Source of the DNA: Pseudomonadota bacterium
GTDB taxonomy: Bacteria; Pseudomonadota; Gammaproteobacteria; Steroidobacterales; Steroidobacteraceae
Reading direction: 5' to 3'
Assembly (NCBI GenBank): GCA_021851405.1
Contig: JAJZDW010000014.1
Coordinates: forward strand, 1-64,000
DNA length: 64,000 nucleotides
In this document: positions 43,811-52,813 of the stretch, piece by piece
Numbering within the stretch: position 1 is the stretch's first letter
Layout: each line of letters starts with the position of its first letter
The notes under the pieces: model-generated
What the model was told of the DNA's origin: nothing
Seen by the model: only the letters and a program-made list of their open reading frames with translations
Database searches by the model: none
Position numbers and translations under genes: made by a program

Positions 43811-46519
43811 ATGAACCCACCGGTGACGCCCGAGCCGCGGCCCGATCCCGAGGAACTGCTCGCGCGCGTGCAGGCCGAAGAGGCGCGCGCCGGGCGCGGC
43901 AAACTGCGGATCTTCTTTGGCGCTTCCGCCGGCGTCGGCAAGACGTACTCGATGCTGCAGGCGGCGCGCTCGGAGCAGGCGGCCGGCACCGACGTGGTCG
44001 TGGGCTACCTCGAGCCGCATGGGCGCATCGAGACTGAGAGGCTGGCCGAGGGACTCGAGCGACTCCCGACGCTCCCGGTCAGCTACCGCGGCATCGTGCG
44101 CCAGGAGTTCGATCTCGATGCGGCGCTCGGGCGTCACCCGCAGATCCTGCTGGTCGATGAGCTGGCGCACTCGAATCTCCTCGGTGGCGTGCCGCAACCA
44201 CGTCATCCGAAGCGCTGGCAGGACATCGAGGAGCTGCTCGCCGCCGGCATCACCGTCTGGACGACGGTCAACGTCCAGCACCTGGAGAGTCTCAATGACC
44301 TGATCTACCAGACCACCGGCGTGCGCCAGGGCGAGACGCTGCCGGATCACGTATTTGACGATGCGGATGCCATCGAACTGATCGATCTGCCGGCCGACGA
44401 TCTGCTCGCGCGGCTGCACGCCGGGAAAGTCTACGTCTCCGATGCCGTCGCGACGGCGGCCGAGCGGTTCTTCCGCCGCACCAATCTGATGGCCCTGCGC
44501 GAGATCGCATTGCGCCGGGTCGCGGAGCGGGTCGAGGCGGCGGCGCGCGAGCTGCAACCGCAGCACGGTCGCGGACGGATTGCCGGTGAGCGCATCCTCG
44601 TCGCCGTCGGCCCCGATGAGCAGGCCGAGCAGCTCGTACGCGCCGGCAAGCGCATGTCCGATGCGCTCGCCGCCGGCTGGAGCGTGGTGTACGTGGAGAC
44701 TCCGGCGCTGCTGCACCTCTCCGATGCGGACCGCAATCGGCGCATCGCGGTGCTGCGCCTGGCGGAGTCGCTGGGCGCAGAGACCGTGACGCTCGACGGA
44801 CCGTCGGCAGCCGCGGCGCTGTTGGAATATGCGCAAACCCGGCGTGCGACCCGGGTGCTGGTCGGGGCGCCGAAGCGCCGCGGCTGGCGGGGCTGGATGC
44901 GCGCGTCGACCTCGAACTTGCTGGTCACCCAGGCGCGCGGCTTCGACGTCATCGTGGTCGCACCGGCCGGTACCGGCGCGGCGCGGCCCGCGCCCTCGGC
45001 GCAGATGGCCGTCGAGGGCTCACCGAGCGGGGTCCCCTGGGACCGGTACGGGTGGGCCGGTGGGATCAGCGTGCTGTGCACCGCGCTGGCGTTCGCCATG
45101 TACCCGAACTTCGAGCTGTCCAATCTCGCCATGGTGTACCTGCTCGGGGTCACCGTGGCGGGGTTGCGCCTGGGGCGCGGCCCCTCGGCGCTCACGACCG
45201 TGCTCAACGTGGTGGCGTTCGACTATTTCTTCGTGCCGCCGCGTTTCACCATAGCGGTGTCCGATGCACAGTACTTCGTGACGTTCGGGGCGATGTTGAC
45301 GATCGGGCTGGTCATCGCCACCCTGACCGCCAACGTGCGCCAGCAGAACCGAGTGGCGGGGGCTCGCGAGCGGCGCACGGCGGCGCTGTATGCGATGAGC
45401 CGGGAGCTGGCGGTCACGCGCGGGATCCACAACATGGCCGCTGTAGCGGTCCGCCACATCGCGGAGGTGTTCGACTGCCGGGCCGTGGTGCTGCTGCCCG
45501 ATGCCGAGGGCAAGCTGCATCGTCCGCGGGAGGTGCCGAATCCGGAATCGCTGCGCGGTGCTGATCTGGCCGTCGCCCAGTGGGTGAACGATCACGGCCT
45601 GCGCGCCGGACTCGGCTCGGACACGCTGCCGGCGAGCCCCGCTCTGTACGTGCCGCTCGGCGATGAGCGGCGTGCGACCGGGGTGCTCGGCGTGCTGCCG
45701 GCCAATGCGCGGCGTGTGCTGCTGCCGGAGCAGAGTCAGCTGCTCGATACATTCGCCGGTCAGATCGGCCTCGCCCTGGAGCGGGCGCGCTTCGCGGACG
45801 CAGCGCAGGCCTCGACGCTCGCGGCGGAGCGCGAGAGTCTGCGCAACACGCTGCTCGCATCGATCTCGCACGACCTGCGCACCCCGCTGTCGGTGATGGT
45901 GGGCGCCGCCAGCACGCTCACCGAGCGCGGCGAGGCGCTCGATGCGCCGAAGCGCCGCCAGCTCGCCGCCTCGATCGAACTGAAGGCGCGCGAGATGTCC
46001 GAGCTGGTCTCGAACGTGCTTGATCTGATGCGCTTTCAGTCCGGCCAAGTGCCGTTGCGGCGCGACTGGCAGAGTGTGGAGGATCTGGCCGGCGCGGCGT
46101 TGCAGCGCCTCGCAGAGCGCATGCGTGATCACCCGGTGGAGCTGAATCTGCCGCCGGAGCTCGTCCCGGTCTACGTCGATGCGAGCCTCGTGGTGCAGGT
46201 CTTCGTCAATCTCTTCGACAACATCGCCAAATACACCCCGCCCGGGACGTCCGCCGCGGTGAGCGCGCTCAACGAGGGCGCGAGCGTACGCGTCATCGTC
46301 GAGGATGAAGGGGCGGGACTCCCGGCGGGCGATCCGCAGCAGCTGTTCGAGAAGTTTCAGCGCGGCAGCGGTGAGGGTGTCATCTCCGGGGCCGGTCTCG
46401 GGCTGGCGATCTGCCGGGCGATCGTGAACGCGCATGGCGGGGAGATTCTCGCGCGCCGCAGAGACGGCGGAGGGGCACGCTTGGAGTTCACACTGCCGGC
46501 GCGGGACGGCGAGCCATGA
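43811..46519 (+). CDS. kdpD: Sensor histidine kinase KdpD
   Basis: A 902-residue kinase. The N-terminal KdpD domain has Walker A GASAGVGKTYSML and DELAHSNLLGG. A Usp-like domain follows (ILVAVGPDEQAEQLVRAGKR), then four membrane helices near residues 415-510 and a GAF-like region. HisKA has phosphorylated His687 in SISHDLRTPLSVMVG. HATPase contains DNIAKYTPPG and EDEGAGLPAG. It senses low K+ or turgor and phosphorylates KdpE. ATG 43811. The stop overlaps kdpE (ATGA). Confidence 0.96.
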   Translation: MNPPVTPEPRPDPEELLARVQAEEARAGRGKLRIFFGASAGVGKTYSMLQAARSEQAAGTDVVVGYLEPHGRIETERLAEGLERLPTLPVSYRGIVRQEFDLDAALGRHPQILLVDELAHSNLLGGVPQPRHPKRWQDIEELLAAGITVWTTVNVQHLESLNDLIYQTTGVRQGETLPDHVFDDADAIELIDLPADDLLARLHAGKVYVSDAVATAAERFFRRTNLMALREIALRRVAERVEAAARELQPQHGRGRIAGERILVAVGPDEQAEQLVRAGKRMSDALAAGWSVVYVETPALLHLSDADRNRRIAVLRLAESLGAETVTLDGPSAAAALLEYAQTRRATRVLVGAPKRRGWRGWMRASTSNLLVTQARGFDVIVVAPAGTGAARPAPSAQMAVEGSPSGVPWDRYGWAGGISVLCTALAFAMYPNFELSNLAMVYLLGVTVAGLRLGRGPSALTTVLNVVAFDYFFVPPRFTIAVSDAQYFVTFGAMLTIGLVIATLTANVRQQNRVAGARERRTAALYAMSRELAVTRGIHNMAAVAVRHIAEVFDCRAVVLLPDAEGKLHRPREVPNPESLRGADLAVAQWVNDHGLRAGLGSDTLPASPALYVPLGDERRATGVLGVLPANARRVLLPEQSQLLDTFAGQIGLALERARFADAAQASTLAAERESLRNTLLASISHDLRTPLSVMVGAASTLTERGEALDAPKRRQLAASIELKAREMSELVSNVLDLMRFQSGQVPLRRDWQSVEDLAGAALQRLAERMRDHPVELNLPPELVPVYVDASLVVQVFVNLFDNIAKYTPPGTSAAVSALNEGASVRVIVEDEGAGLPAGDPQQLFEKFQRGSGEGVISGAGLGLAICRAIVNAHGGEILARRRDGGGARLEFTLPARDGEP

Positions 46520-47223
46520 CCGAGGCGATGCATCAGGTGCTCATCGTCGAGGACGAGCCGGCCATCCGCACCGTCCTCAAGGTGCTGCTCGAGGCCGAGC
46601 ACTATCGCGTCATCGAGGCCGAGAACGCCATGCGCGCGGAAATTGAGAGCCGCAGTCACAAGCCCGATCTGCTGCTGCTCGACCTGGGACTGCCCGATGC
46701 GGACGGAATGGCCATCATCCGTCGGGTGCGCGCCTGGTCCCCGATGCCGATCGTCGTGCTCTCGGCACGCACCCAGGAGGAGCAGAAGATCGCCGCGCTC
46801 GACGCGGGCGCAGACGACTATGTGACCAAGCCGTTCAGCGCCGCGGAACTGCTCGCCCGAGTCCGGGCGGCTCTGCGGCGCAACGTGCGCGGCTCGCAAC
46901 GCACCGGGCCACTCTCCCTCGGCGAGGTCCGCATCGACCTGGAGATGCGCACCGCGAACGGCGCGCACGGGCCGATCCACCTCACCCCGCTCGAATACCG
47001 GGTTCTCGAGGCCCTGGCGCGCAACCTGGGGGCCATCGTGACTCAGCAGCAGCTGATTCGCGAGGTGTGGGGGCCGGAGCGGCTCGGGGATACGCGCGGG
47101 TTGCGCGTGTGCATCATGAATCTGCGCGCCAAGGTCGAGACCGATCCGCGCAAGCCCCGGTACCTGCTCACCGAGGCGGGCCTTGGCTACCGGCTGCTCG
47201 CCGAGGAGAGTGCGTCGGCGTGA
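46516..47223 (+). CDS. kdpE: Response regulator KdpE
   Basis: A 235-residue OmpR-type regulator. The receiver has EDEP at 12-15, phospho-acceptor Asp56 in LLLLDLGLPDADG and the KPF lysine in DDYVTKPFSAAELLAR. The winged-helix effector domain includes HLTPLEYRVLEALARNLGAI and VCIMNLRAKVETDPRKPRYL. It activates the kdp operon when phosphorylated by KdpD. The kdpD-kdpE overlap is 4 bp. It converges with the CheX-like gene 9 bp away. Confidence 0.95.
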   Translation: MTEAMHQVLIVEDEPAIRTVLKVLLEAEHYRVIEAENAMRAEIESRSHKPDLLLLDLGLPDADGMAIIRRVRAWSPMPIVVLSARTQEEQKIAALDAGADDYVTKPFSAAELLARVRAALRRNVRGSQRTGPLSLGEVRIDLEMRTANGAHGPIHLTPLEYRVLEALARNLGAIVTQQQLIREVWGPERLGDTRGLRVCIMNLRAKVETDPRKPRYLLTEAGLGYRLLAEESASA

Positions 47224-47232
47224 ACCCGGCGA

Positions 47233-47679
47233 TCAGGTGAGGGAGACCACCAACTTCGCCGAATGACTGCGCCAGTGGATGGGAATGACGAAGGCGCGCG
47301 CGCCCGCCGGCTGGCTGACCTGCGGCTTCTCCCCAGAGAATACGCTCGGCACGGAAATCACGAAGTCGTGCCCGAAATCGCGCCGCGCATTGCCGGAGAT
47401 GGTGTTGGCGACCTCGCCGACCAGATCGCGCATGCTCTCGTGGCTGAAGTCGCTCTCCTGCATCTTCATCAGCAGCACCGTCAGCATGGCGCGTGGAGCG
47501 GTGAAATACACCACGCCCTCGCGCTTGCCGGAGACGTTGATCATCCCGGTGTAGTCGTGCATCGCCGGCTCACCCTCGAGCATGTACGGCGAGCCGATGC
47601 TCGCCGGCTGCTGCGCGGCCACCTCGAAGTATCGGGTGGTGCCGTCGACGAAGGTTTTCAGTTCCTCTTCCCGCAGCAT
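47233..47679 (-). CDS. CheX-like phosphatase
   Basis: A 148-residue protein with the CheX/CheC-type fold. It carries the catalytic ExxN motif in DLVGEVANTISGNARRDFG (Glu89, Asn92), which in CheX dephosphorylates CheY-P. TGMINVSGKREGVVYFTAPR precedes it, as in CheX proteins. It is the last gene of the four-gene signalling operon, 30 bp after the CheY-like regulator that is its likely substrate. Start ATG 47679. Confidence 0.85.
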   Translation of the reverse strand: MLREEELKTFVDGTTRYFEVAAQQPASIGSPYMLEGEPAMHDYTGMINVSGKREGVVYFTAPRAMLTVLLMKMQESDFSHESMRDLVGEVANTISGNARRDFGHDFVISVPSVFSGEKPQVSQPAGARAFVIPIHWRSHSAKLVVSLT

Positions 47680-47709
47680 GGGCGTGCTCTGTGTGCCGGT
47701 GGGTCCGTA

Positions 47710-48102
47710 TCAGTACATCAATTCGGCGATCGCTTCGTTGAGCTGCCGGTCGGTGAACGGCTTGTTGAGAAAGCCGTTCGCCCCGCGCTCCATGGCCTCG
47801 ACTGCGGTCGCCTTATCCGCCAGGGCCGAGATTACCAGGATCCGCACCTCGGGCTTCATTTGCACCAGCTGCGTGATGCACTCGATACCATCCATCTGCG
47901 GCATGGTCAGGTCCATGGTGACCAGATCCGGATCGGTCCGGCGGGCCAGCTCAAGTGCCTCCAGACCATTGGCCGCGGTACCCACGACCTGCAGATCATC
48001 GAACTGCTGCGAGCGCTCGATGCGCCGGCGAACGATGTTCGAATCATCGACGATCAGCAACTTGACCGTCCGCCGCGCGCCTGTGTCCTGTGCGGTGTCC
48101 AT
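47710..48102 (-). CDS. CheY-like single-domain response regulator
   Basis: A 130-residue receiver domain with no output domain. The acidic pair is Asp19-Asp20 (LLIVDDSNIVRRRIE), the phosphorylated residue is Asp64 in LVTMDLTMPQMDGIE, Ser92 takes the switch position (VISALAD) and Lys114 is in GFLNKPFTD. A 13-residue N-terminal extension precedes the domain. It is 15 bp after the CheA-like kinase gene, whose phosphotransfer domain would phosphorylate it. It signals by protein interaction; the target is unknown. The TonB-fused protein in the same operon has a degenerate receiver and could be a partner. Confidence 0.92.
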   Translation of the reverse strand: MDTAQDTGARRTVKLLIVDDSNIVRRRIERSQQFDDLQVVGTAANGLEALELARRTDPDLVTMDLTMPQMDGIECITQLVQMKPEVRILVISALADKATAVEAMERGANGFLNKPFTDRQLNEAIAELMY

Positions 48103-48117
48103 GGGCGATCTCTATCT

Positions 48118-50226
48118 CTATGCCACTGCGGTCTCGCCGAGCGCGGGCAGCGCGATCTTGAAGCGCGTGTAGCGTCCGGGATTGGTGCTGACGCCGATTC
48201 GCCCGCCGAGGCTGTACACAGCTTTGGCGACGACGTCCATGCCAGCGCCGCGCCCGGCGTCCATCGAGATCTCGTTGCGGGTGGAGAAGCCGGGCTTGAA
48301 GATCAGTGCCAGTGCGGCGCGGTTGTCCAACTGGGCGGCCTGCTCTTCGCTCAGCAGCTTCTTGCGCACGGCCGCTTCCTTCAGCGTCTCCGGTGAGAGG
48401 CCGGCACCGTCATCCTCGAACGTCAGCTCGAAGCCGGACTCGACCCGACGGAAATCCACGCGGACCTGGCCGCCGCCGCTCTTTGCCCCGGCGCGGCGGA
48501 CTTCGTCCGCCTCGATCCCGTGCACCGCGGCATTGCGCAGCATCTGAATGAGGCAGTCCTTGAGCGTACCGAGATAGGCGGGCGGGCATTGCGCCAGGCC
48601 GTTCAGCGCCAGCTTGAAGTCCTTGCCGTGATCCTGCGCGAGCCTATGCGCCAGGGACTGCAAGGTCGAGGCGAGTTCGTCCGGGCCGGCCGTCGGGAGG
48701 CGCGGCGCAGGGGTGTTGAGAGTGCCGTCCGCGGCGCTCGGCTGCTCGCGCAGCGAGGAGAGCTTCAGCGTCATCTCGCGCACACCGCGCAGGTGCGCGA
48801 GCAGCTCATCGAGCTTCAGCACCAGCGGCAGGAAGTCGTTGCCGGTGAGCTCGTTGCGCGCCTTGAGCTCCGCAAGCATGTCCTCGAGGTGATGGACGCG
48901 CTGCGCGATGCTCATCAGGTTCAGCGCTGCCGCCTCACCCTTCATCGTGTGCAGCTCGCGCGACAGGCCGGCGAGCTTCTTGCTGAATTCCGCGTGCGTG
49001 CGCGCCGGCTCCTTCAGGATCGCGTTGATGTGCTTCAGGCCCGCCGAGGCGCTGTCGAGGAACGAGCCGAGCTGCAGCGGGTCCGAGTGCAGCATGCCGA
49101 CCATCATGTCGAGCTGCGAATGAGCATTCTCCTGCGCTTCGTGCAGCTCGCGCGCCAGCAGCACGCTCGAGGTGATGTCCCCGACGGCGCACAGCACGTG
49201 CTTGACACCCTTCGGCCCCATGACGCGGTGGAAGTCGAACTGCAGGTAACGGGTCTCTTTGCCGCCGCGCCCGTTGTCCATGTTGACCTCGAGCTGCCCC
49301 AGCGGGTTGATGCTCTTCATGAGGTTCTCGTGCGCCCGCTCGCCCCAGAGCAGCTTGATGAACTTCATCGCGGTATTGAGCGTCTCGGGCGGCACCTTGT
49401 CGCGCAGCAGCTCCTCGAAGGTCAAGCCGGCGAAGGTGCTGCGACCGAACATGTTCGTCAGGGCCTGCGACCAGACCGCACCGATGCGATAATCGGCATC
49501 GAGGAGGAAAAATCCCTCCCGTACCGTGGCAAGGATGTCGCGAGTCTGATCCTGCGCATCACGCGCGGCACGCTCCCCGCGCCCGCGGGCGACCTGCAAG
49601 TAGGCCGCGGCGAGACCGAGCAGCAGTACGGCGAGTACGCCTCCGGAGAGCAGCCAGCGCAGGCGCGAGGCTGCCGCGGCTGTACGCGCCTGCAGCGAGC
49701 CGCTGACCACGGCGAGCTCACGGTGCAGAGCCGCAGCGTTGGCCTGAGCAAACAGTTCGGCCCGGCGCACGTGGGCATAAAACACCCGGCCGCTGCGCGA
49801 GAGTGAGCTGTTCGTGGCGGTGTCGGAGTAGGGCTCGCCGTGATACGAGAGCACCTTGGCGAGCACCGGGGTGTAGTTGGTCCACAGCGCCGTCGCCGCG
49901 TGCATCGCGGCCGGATCGAGGCCTTTCTGGCGCTCGAGGGCGCTGAAGTCGCGATTGAAGCCGCGCACGCTCGAGTCGAGTTCACCATGGACATGGCCGG
50001 TGTACTCGAGGGTATCGAGTCGCTGGCGCAGGGCGGTCAGCTGCTCGGATATCGCCGACGGATAGGCTTCCAGCTCGCTCGCCTGCTGCAGCGTGGCGAC
50101 GTTGGCGCGAATCTGCGTGGCGAGCCTGAATCCTGCGATCAGCACCAGGCCCATCACCGCGGCGAGCACGATGCCGGCTGCGGCGGTGAGCAGCCGGCGG
50201 TTTCGATCAGCGCCTGACAATAACAT
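48118..50226 (-). CDS. Membrane-bound CheA-like histidine kinase with PAS-like region
   Basis: A 702-residue protein. Membrane helices at about 10-36 and 190-212 flank an extracytoplasmic sensor region. A PAS-like domain lies at about 225-360 (VREGFFLLDADYRIGAVWSQ). Then comes an HPt domain with the phosphorylated His426 in SRELHTMKGEAAALNL, as in the CheA P1 domain. The HATPase domain has the N-box LIQMLRNAAVHGIE (Asn565), FEDDGAGLSP and DAGRGAGMDVV, all CheA-like. There is no HisKA domain, no P2 domain and no CheW-like P5 domain, so it would not couple to a classical receptor array. It is 13 bp after the TonB-fusion gene. Confidence 0.9.
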   Translation of the reverse strand: MLLSGADRNRRLLTAAAGIVLAAVMGLVLIAGFRLATQIRANVATLQQASELEAYPSAISEQLTALRQRLDTLEYTGHVHGELDSSVRGFNRDFSALERQKGLDPAAMHAATALWTNYTPVLAKVLSYHGEPYSDTATNSSLSRSGRVFYAHVRRAELFAQANAAALHRELAVVSGSLQARTAAAASRLRWLLSGGVLAVLLLGLAAAYLQVARGRGERAARDAQDQTRDILATVREGFFLLDADYRIGAVWSQALTNMFGRSTFAGLTFEELLRDKVPPETLNTAMKFIKLLWGERAHENLMKSINPLGQLEVNMDNGRGGKETRYLQFDFHRVMGPKGVKHVLCAVGDITSSVLLARELHEAQENAHSQLDMMVGMLHSDPLQLGSFLDSASAGLKHINAILKEPARTHAEFSKKLAGLSRELHTMKGEAAALNLMSIAQRVHHLEDMLAELKARNELTGNDFLPLVLKLDELLAHLRGVREMTLKLSSLREQPSAADGTLNTPAPRLPTAGPDELASTLQSLAHRLAQDHGKDFKLALNGLAQCPPAYLGTLKDCLIQMLRNAAVHGIEADEVRRAGAKSGGGQVRVDFRRVESGFELTFEDDGAGLSPETLKEAAVRKKLLSEEQAAQLDNRAALALIFKPGFSTRNEISMDAGRGAGMDVVAKAVYSLGGRIGVSTNPGRYTRFKIALPALGETAVA

Positions 50227-50239
50227 GGGGGCTTCCTGA

Positions 50240-52333
50240 TTAATTCGGCAGTTCGAAGCGGATCAGAGTACGCACCGGCACCGAGACCGGTCGCCCATGG
50301 AATGTCGGCGGCGCGTAGCGCCAGCGGCGGATCGCATCGAGCGCCGCGCGGTCGAAGACGGTCGCGGGCTTCGCTGCGACCACCTTGATGTGGCGCGTGC
50401 GCCCGGTGGGATCCACGACGTACTGCACGGTCACTTCCCCGGAAATGTGCCGGGTGAGTGCCCGGTCCGGATAGGACGGGGAGACATAATGCGTGCGGCG
50501 CAACCGCCGAGCGACATCGGCCAGCTGAGCCACCGTTGGCGGTTGCGGCGTGTCGACCATGGCGGTGGCGGCGTTCAGTGCGGCGCCGCTGGCACCCCAC
50601 TGGCGCGCATCGGCGAGGTCGGTGACCGCCGTGGAGCGCTGTCCCGCACGCGCCGCAGCTTCGGCGCGCTGCAGGAGCGCATTGGCGAGCGCACGGTGCA
50701 TCTGGTTCGCGGCCGCCGCGGTGGCCGGATCCGGATGATCTGCCGCCAACGCGTTCAGGTAGTACGCGGCGCTGTCGTGGGCCGGCTGGAGTAGTTCGCC
50801 GGTATCGAGCCGGGCATGGGCTTCGGCGAGCAGCCGCTGCAACCGGTTCTGCACCGCGCTGATGCGGGCCGATTGGATCTGGTGCTGGACGGCGACGATG
50901 GCTGCTGCGGAAGCACCGTTCGCCCGCGCCGCTGCGAGCGCCTGGCTCTCGATCGCACCTTGCCCGGTGAGACCGGCCTGACGCGCTTGGTTCAGCAGCG
51001 CGCCGATCACGGCCTGCGTGGCGTTGGCGGTGCTCGTGGATTGTGGGTCCAGGGTGCGCAGCTTGGCGAGGGTGCTCGCGGCGCTGGCCGCTCCGGTGAG
51101 GCGATGCGCGGCGATCCGCCGGGTGAGCTGATCAACCAACTTCTGCGTACGCTGGTGGTGCGTGAGGTGAGTCAGTTGGCTCTGCCAGGCCGCAATCTGT
51201 GCCGCGGGCACGCCGCGGCGCGCAGCCTGGGCGATGAGGGCCGCTGCGCTGCTGAGCTGACCGCCGGAGAGTGCCTGATTCACCACGGCACTCGATAATT
51301 CAATGCCGAACGGATGAACGTCACGGTTCGTGGGATCCGCCAGCTGCAGCGTCGCGAGCGCCAGCGCGGCGGCGTTGTAATGTCCCTGGCTGAGCGCGTC
51401 TTTGAACCGTGAAATCACGACGTTGCCGACGCGGCGCAGACCGTCTCGTGCCTCGCCATTGGTGGGATCGACGGCCAGCACTGAGCGATAGAACACCAGA
51501 GCGTTGTCGCCTTTCGGTGCCGTGAAGTGCCGAGCAAACATCGCGCGGCTCGCCTTGACGAGCAGATCCTCGACACGGCCCTGCACGATGGAGGTGTCGA
51601 CGTCGGGTCGCGGCAGTGCTGCGAAGTGAGCCGCGTGCGCGGCGGCGGCAATCGGCCGCTGCAGCACCGGATGCGCTGCGACGACGTGGTGTTTCGGCAA
51701 CAGAAACAGTCCGGCCGCGACCGCAGCCACGGCCACTCCGGCGCCGAGCGTCAGCCACAGGCGCTTGCGCCCGTCGCCGGACGGGGGCTCAGTGGACGCC
51801 GCAGCGGATTCGGCCGGCAGCGGCGTGCGCGCCGCCTCTGCGGCCTGATGCACGGAGCGCACCGGGGCGCTGCGTGGCGCGACTTTTTCAGCCGCATCCG
51901 CCAGGGCTGCATCGAGTACGGCAGACGTCTTACCGGGTTCGATCGGCAGTGGCAGCACCGTGAACACCCGGGTGCCTTTCACGGCCGCGGCAACGGACTT
52001 CTCCGCCCCGGCGGTCGTGAACACGAGAATGACGGCATGAGCGTTGTGCGCGCACGCCCGTTCGACATCCGCGCGCACATTCTCGGCCTCGCGTGCGTCG
52101 ATCGCCAGAATCTGACCGCCGCGGGCCCCCTCGAGGTGTTCCAGTGCGACCTCGAGCGAGTCCGCCGGATGCACGCTGGCGCGCCCGCCGAGAACCTCGC
52201 CGAGTTCGAGCAGGAAATCATCGTGATGCGTGAGCGCGGCGAGATCCACCGGTGCGCGCGCTGCGGCGGACGCCGTGCCGCCAGCGGCATCGCCGGCCGA
52301 ATCGCGAGACTCACTCGGAGCTGAATGGGCCAC
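50240..52333 (-). CDS. Receiver-like / membrane / TPR-like / TonB-C fusion protein
   Basis: A 697-residue protein starting at GTG 52333. Residues 35-145 look like a degenerate receiver (ILAIDAREAENV, VILVFTTAG), with a candidate Asp79 but no conserved KP lysine at the LPLPIEP position. One membrane helix lies at 191-212 (LWLTLGAGVAVAAVAAGLFL). The extracytoplasmic region is rich in alanine and helical repeats (about 240-590, TPR-like). The last 95 residues form a TonB C-terminal domain (SYPDRALTRHISGEVTVQYV and VVDPTGRTRHIKVV). No ExbB/ExbD lies nearby. It opens the operon with kinase, CheY and CheX genes. A role in envelope sensing or energised uptake under phosphorelay control is inference. 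Confidence 0.8.
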   Translation of the reverse strand: MAHSAPSESRDSAGDAAGGTASAAARAPVDLAALTHHDDFLLELGEVLGGRASVHPADSLEVALEHLEGARGGQILAIDAREAENVRADVERACAHNAHAVILVFTTAGAEKSVAAAVKGTRVFTVLPLPIEPGKTSAVLDAALADAAEKVAPRSAPVRSVHQAAEAARTPLPAESAAASTEPPSGDGRKRLWLTLGAGVAVAAVAAGLFLLPKHHVVAAHPVLQRPIAAAAHAAHFAALPRPDVDTSIVQGRVEDLLVKASRAMFARHFTAPKGDNALVFYRSVLAVDPTNGEARDGLRRVGNVVISRFKDALSQGHYNAAALALATLQLADPTNRDVHPFGIELSSAVVNQALSGGQLSSAAALIAQAARRGVPAAQIAAWQSQLTHLTHHQRTQKLVDQLTRRIAAHRLTGAASAASTLAKLRTLDPQSTSTANATQAVIGALLNQARQAGLTGQGAIESQALAAARANGASAAAIVAVQHQIQSARISAVQNRLQRLLAEAHARLDTGELLQPAHDSAAYYLNALAADHPDPATAAAANQMHRALANALLQRAEAAARAGQRSTAVTDLADARQWGASGAALNAATAMVDTPQPPTVAQLADVARRLRRTHYVSPSYPDRALTRHISGEVTVQYVVDPTGRTRHIKVVAAKPATVFDRAALDAIRRWRYAPPTFHGRPVSVPVRTLIRFELPN

Positions 52334-52804
52334 AACCCGTCTCCCTCGTTGTTATGAGCGCAAGCTCGGCGTTCCGCCGTCCTCGCCGGTCCGAACCCGG
52401 TGCTGAGTGGCGGGACGACCCCTCGGGCCCGGATGCACGACGTTCTGTCGCCATCAAACCCGCACCTGAGTTTGCGTGCAGTGTCGCCGTTCACACTATT
52501 GGCGCGATGGGCGCTGATGGACGCCGATCGGCGCCGGAAGCGGATGGGAGTGCCGCTGCCGGGCGGCGGATCGACGCCGGTGCGGTCCGCGTGGAACGCG
52601 CGGCTCGACAGTGCGCGTTCAGGAGCCGATGATGGATCGGCGCTACGGCATCGGAACAAAACTCGGATGCCGCCGTCTTAAGAGTCATCGGGCAGCGGGA
52701 TCGCGAGTTCGGTAGCTTTCGCAGAGCGAGGCGCTCCAACCGGTCTGCACAGCGGGCTATCACAGCCGCCTCTCCCGGCCGCCACTGCCGTTCTGGAACG
52801 GGAG
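52334..52804. other. 471-bp divergent intergenic region
   Basis: It lies between the TonB-fusion gene (minus) and prkA (plus). Open frames cross it on both strands but none resembles a known protein or has a convincing ribosome site. The plus strand holds a candidate extracytoplasmic-function sigma promoter at 52653-52681. The promoter for the minus operon must lie here but I could not pick a clear one. The RBS for prkA, GGAGG, is at 52801-52805. Confidence 0.6.
52653..52681 (+). promoter_or_regulatory. Candidate ECF (sigma-E-like) promoter for prkA operon
   Basis: GGAAC (52653-52657) and GTCTTAA (52675-52681) match the GGAACTT...GTCTAA pattern of RpoE-type promoters with suitable spacing. 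The predicted transcript starts about 120 nt upstream of the prkA ATG. Assignment by eye only. Confidence 0.3.
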
Positions 52805-52813
52805 GTGATGGCG

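Noticed and set aside
44292-44510. Short Arg-rich frame opposite kdpD
   Set aside because: Antisense shadow of a clear KdpD.
52400-52681. 93-codon plus-strand frame in the prkA upstream region
   Set aside because: No ribosome site or similarity; it covers the predicted promoter.
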